Shown here piece after piece: positions 5,976-6,687 of a stretch of 6,687 bases of DNA. The position numbers and the translations under genes were made by a program. The stretch lies in assembly GCA_012719115.1 (NCBI GenBank), contig JAAYAZ010000165.1, positions 1 to 6,687 on the forward strand, written 5' to 3'. The stretch is from Dehalococcoidales bacterium (GTDB taxonomy: Bacteria > Chloroflexota > Dehalococcoidia > Dehalococcoidales > UBA5627). Position 1 is the first letter of the stretch, and each line of letters begins with the position of its first letter. The notes beneath the pieces were generated by a model. The model searched no databases. It was not told where the DNA came from and saw only the letters and a program-made list of their open reading frames with translations.

Positions 5976-6047
5976 GTCTTTGCGAGGACGCCGCAGGCGG
6001 ACAAAGCAATCTCAACGATGCAATCTAATTACCCCGCTACGCATATA
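5976..6047 (+). repeat. AAGCAATCT-ended palindromic repeat, copy 4 with tail
   Basis: This is the best-preserved copy. CTTTG (5978-5982) pairs with CAAAG (6002-6006) around a core with CCGC-AG-GCGG (5991-6000), followed by AAGCAATCTC and the tail CAATCTAATTACCCCGCTA shared with copy 2. The head matches copy 1 at 33 of 37 positions. Confidence 0.7.
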
Positions 6048-6125
6048 AATGGCAAAAGCCGTTTGTGGTTTCACAATCAAGCAATTCCTAAAGGCTGTCC
6101 TGAATTATAAGTATTAAAAAATCAT

Positions 6126-6154
6126 TTCCCACACCACCCCGCTTGTGTTAAAAT
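6126..6154 (+). promoter_or_regulatory. Candidate thiE promoter (extended -10)
   Basis: TGTTAAAAT (6146-6154) fits an extended -10 (TGnTAnnnT). TTCCCA at 6126-6131, 17 bases before the hexamer, matches four of six -35 positions. Transcription would begin near 6161, about 34 bases before the GTG. A leader this short leaves no room for a TPP riboswitch, and none of its conserved motifs is seen between the repeat island and the gene. Confidence 0.4.
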
Positions 6155-6184
6155 TAAACGTATTTCTAGATTGCCAGTAATTCC

Positions 6185-6188
6185 GGAG
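6185..6188 (+). promoter_or_regulatory. Ribosome binding site for the thiE GTG start
   Basis: GGAG stands six bases before the GTG at 6195, which supports this start in the absence of an ATG near the beginning of the conserved ThiD2 helices. Confidence 0.6.
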
Positions 6189-6194
6189 TAAAAA

Positions 6195-6687
6195 GTGGAC
6201 TCATCCGAAGGACTATCAAAACAGACCCTGCGTATTATTGATGCTAACTTAAACCGCATCGATGAAAGTCTTCGTTTGCTTGAAGACATTGCAAGGTTAA
6301 TCCTCAATGATGCCACACTATCCAAAAAGCTAAAAACAATCAGACACAATCTTGAATATGTCGATTTTTCTTTCAAAAAGCAGCTATTGCAGGCAAGACA
6401 GGCGGATTCCGATGTCGGCGCCGATATAAAAGTACCACAGCAATTTGAGAAAAGAGATTTGCACTCAACAATCATTGCCAACAGCCACAGAATCGAGCAA
6501 TCCCTGCGAGTAGTCGAAGAAATGGCAAAAACACCCGGTATCGAATTGGATTCTGACAAGTTCGAAAAAGCGCGCTTCGAACTCTACACCATTGAAAAAG
6601 AACTGGTATCGAAGCTGCTTCGGAAAGACAAGGCGGACAGGATAAAAGGGTTGTATGCCATCATCGACACGGATTCGCTAAAAGGTC
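6195..6687 (+). CDS. thiE: ThiD2-ThiE fusion, thiamine phosphate synthase (3' partial)
   Basis: The open frame starts at GTG and is still open at the window end (164 codons). Residues 1 to about 145 form an all-helical domain with two similar halves: IDANLNRIDESLRLLEDIAR (15-34) and IIANSHRIEQSLRVVEEMAK (93-112). This is the signature of ThiD2, a family reported to phosphorylate HMP-P to HMP-PP and often fused to ThiE. DSDVGAD (71-77) lies between the halves. From residue 152 GLYAIIDTD is the first strand of the ThiE TIM barrel, which joins HMP-PP and the thiazole phosphate to form thiamine phosphate. The fusion would thus make HMP-PP and use it in one cytosolic polypeptide. The catalytic ThiE part lies beyond the window. 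The gene is separated from the upstream genes by 940 bases and probably has its own promoter. Confidence 0.85.
   Translation, partial: MDSSEGLSKQTLRIIDANLNRIDESLRLLEDIARLILNDATLSKKLKTIRHNLEYVDFSFKKQLLQARQADSDVGADIKVPQQFEKRDLHSTIIANSHRIEQSLRVVEEMAKTPGIELDSDKFEKARFELYTIEKELVSKLLRKDKADRIKGLYAIIDTDSLKG

Larger units (their letters stand above)
5255..6194. other. 940-base gene-free region packed with palindromic repeats
   Basis: No credible gene lies between the yraN stop and the thiE start. The open frames seen here on either strand run straight through hairpin repeats, lack ribosome sites and resemble no protein family I know. The content, in order, is an inverted purine/pyrimidine pair, repeats ending AAGCAATCT, a nested double palindrome, a GTCAT...GAAG element, a segment bounded by G-rich inverted repeats, a second GTCAT...GAAG element on the opposite strand, and a last AAGCAATCTC copy. 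Bases 5255-5305 and 6048-6140 show no clear element apart from a small TTGTG/CACAA stem at 6063-6076. No transposase, tRNA or riboswitch is seen. Confidence 0.8.

Noticed and set aside
5728..6015. Open frame of 95 codons on the - strand in the repeat island
   Set aside because: It is the mirror of the same repeats, has no recognisable domain, and overlaps the + strand frame almost completely.
5714..6028. Open frame of 104 codons on the + strand in the repeat island
   Set aside because: It runs through the double palindrome, the TCCCGAT stems and copy 4 of the AAGCAATCT repeat. It has no ribosome site, and its translation is only the reading of these repeats.
5448..6047. Repeated units as a CRISPR array
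   Set aside because: Spacing and orientation are irregular, the copies differ, and no cas gene is near.
5262..6065. Direct repeat AAGCCGTTTG at 5262-5271 and 6056-6065 as possible boundaries of the island
   Set aside because: A ten-base match between two sites about 800 bases apart is expected by chance in a region of this size, and nothing else supports insertion boundaries.
6122..6559. Open frame of 145 codons on the - strand opposite thiE
   Set aside because: It is a shadow of the ThiD2 coding region, whose + strand translation has clear family motifs.

Overview
The window reads as chromosomal DNA from an uncultured bacterium, most likely Chloroflexota of the Dehalococcoidia type. This placement is inferred from memory of gene families, not from a search. 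It rests on the long SpoIIIAA/Ycf45-like ATPase with a C-terminal R3H domain, the MnmA with an NPCxxC motif, the RNase HII with IDF in place of the usual IDG, and the ThiD2-ThiE fusion. Base composition is moderate. Three of the starts are TTG and one is GTG.

All recognisable genes lie on the + strand. The window opens with the last 31 codons of an unidentified gene (1-96). Then come the R3H-domain ATPase (116-1654), thymidylate kinase tmk (1657-2379), the tRNA 2-thiouridylase mnmA (2376-3416, sharing ATGA with tmk), a stand-alone nucleotidyltransferase with a helical C-terminal half (3461-4183), RNase HII rnhB (4257-4889) and a YraN/UPF0102 protein (4886-5254, sharing TTGA with rnhB). At the right edge a new gene starts at 6195: an N-terminal ThiD2 domain running into ThiE, cut off by the window end.

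The ATPase-tmk-mnmA block is tightly packed and looks cotranscribed. rnhB-yraN is a second coupled pair, probably with its own promoter just upstream. The theme is nucleotide supply and nucleic-acid maintenance: dTDP synthesis, tRNA wobble-uridine thiolation, removal of ribonucleotides from DNA, and a probable nuclease-fold protein. The nucleotidyltransferase is the one accessory-looking gene in the run.

The 940 bases between yraN and thiE (5255-6194) hold no credible gene. They are a mosaic of several short palindromic interspersed repeat families: a degenerate purine/pyrimidine inverted pair, four copies of an element ending in AAGCAATCT (two of them tail to tail), a nested double palindrome with compensatory base changes, and oppositely oriented GTCAT...GAAG elements with a TCCCGATTTATCGGG stem. 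I see no new defence system, CRISPR array, transposase or RNA gene. The points most worth a second look are this repeat island, the three-cysteine MnmA site, and the R-x6-H motif in the nucleotidyltransferase.
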